Assembly: GCA_903789525.1 (NCBI GenBank)
Contig: CAIFER010000001.1
Location: 806,001 to 870,000, forward strand
Direction: 5' to 3'
DNA length: 64,000 nucleotides
Source of the DNA: an uncultured Aeriscardovia sp.
GTDB lineage: Bacteria > Actinomycetota > Actinomycetes > Actinomycetales > Bifidobacteriaceae
The position numbers and the translations under genes are program-made. This document shows, piece after piece, positions 63,781-64,000 of this stretch. Every line of letters starts with the position of its first letter. The stretch's first letter is position 1. The notes under the pieces are model-generated. The model worked only from the letters and a program-made list of their open reading frames with translations, had not been told where the DNA came from and made no database searches.

Positions 63781-64000
63781 ATGGCATCATCTCATGCATT
63801 TGCTTCGCAGATCGATGTAGCTCGGCGCGCGGGAGTTTCTGCTGAAACAGTTTCGCGCGTGTCGCATGGAAGCTCAGCCGTCTCAGAACGTACGAAGCAA
63901 AAGGTCCTACAGGCGATGAATGAGCTTGAGTATCGGCCCAACGGTGCCGCTCAAGCTTTGAAGCGTGGATCTTTCCAGACTTTGGGCGTCGCACTCTTTG
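63781..64000 (+). CDS. LacI-family regulator, N-terminal part (cut by window end)
   Basis: The first 73 codons of a regulator. The helix-turn-helix QIDVARRAGVSAETVSRVSH is followed by the hinge region YRPNGAAQALKRGS and the start of the sensor domain (TLGVALF). AAAGGC precedes ATG 63781. Its divergence from the GH42 gene over a shared operator suggests it controls beta-galactoside use. It continues beyond the window. Confidence 0.9.
   Translation, partial: MASSHAFASQIDVARRAGVSAETVSRVSHGSSAVSERTKQKVLQAMNELEYRPNGAAQALKRGSFQTLGVALF

Overview
The window looks like a chromosomal segment of a bifidobacterium-type actinobacterium (family Bifidobacteriaceae). The reasons are the rplS-lepB-rnhB block with a DUF2469 gene nearby, the araB-araD-araA order with its own LacI regulator, GH36 and GH42 galactosidases each beside LacI-style control, a CpsE/CpsC/CpsD/CpsB exopolysaccharide (EPS) module, and class C (pilus-type) sortases. 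Housekeeping genes have moderate-to-high GC, while about 3.7-15 kb is clearly AT-rich and patchy. I recognised no rRNA, tRNA, CRISPR array or prophage, and I do not name a species.

Layout. 0-3.7 kb: aldo/keto reductase and a large zinc-ribbon membrane protein. 3.7-6.8 kb: AT-rich scar tissue with broken small ORFs, an acyltransferase and glycosyltransferase remnants. 6.8-19.7 kb: an EPS operon on the minus strand that starts with the priming sugar-phosphate transferase (19.7 kb), chain-length protein, tyrosine kinase and PHP phosphatase, then a ManNAc-type step (WecB plus a WecG/TagA transferase), and ends in variable glycosyltransferases, the Wzy-like polymerase and the Wzx-like flippase. 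A DUF4012 gene diverges from it at 19.9 kb.

21.8-33.8 kb is the most striking part: an apparently complete dextran/isomaltooligosaccharide locus. It has a sortase-anchored GH49 dextranase, a CUT1-type importer (lipoprotein plus two permeases, ATPase not local), a GH13 enzyme with an alpha-1,6 signature, a GH66 dextranase-family enzyme without a signal peptide, and a LacI regulator between the two transcription units. Related TTTACG-type operators sit in front of both promoters. The model is: cut dextran on the cell wall, import the oligosaccharides, shorten them inside with GH66, then release glucose with GH13.

34-39.9 kb holds a GPH sugar symporter and a decayed pilus locus: an adhesin N-terminal fragment joined to an N-truncated sortase, followed by a full class C sortase. 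A divergent LytTR response regulator carries a run of nine C near its 3' end. 39.9-49.5 kb holds GH36 alpha-galactosidase, an unusual epimerase with a C-terminal zinc-ribbon-like tail, araA, araD, araB and the ara LacI regulator, with an array of five 23-bp repeats between the epimerase and galactosidase genes. 49.5-61.3 kb is core: rnhB, lepB, rplS, an FAD oxidoreductase, DUF2469, a GNAT protein, then an operon rmuC - PyrE-like - spoU - gatC - gatA - gatB ending in a clear terminator. 61.4-64 kb is a GH42 beta-galactosidase with a divergent LacI gene cut by the window end.
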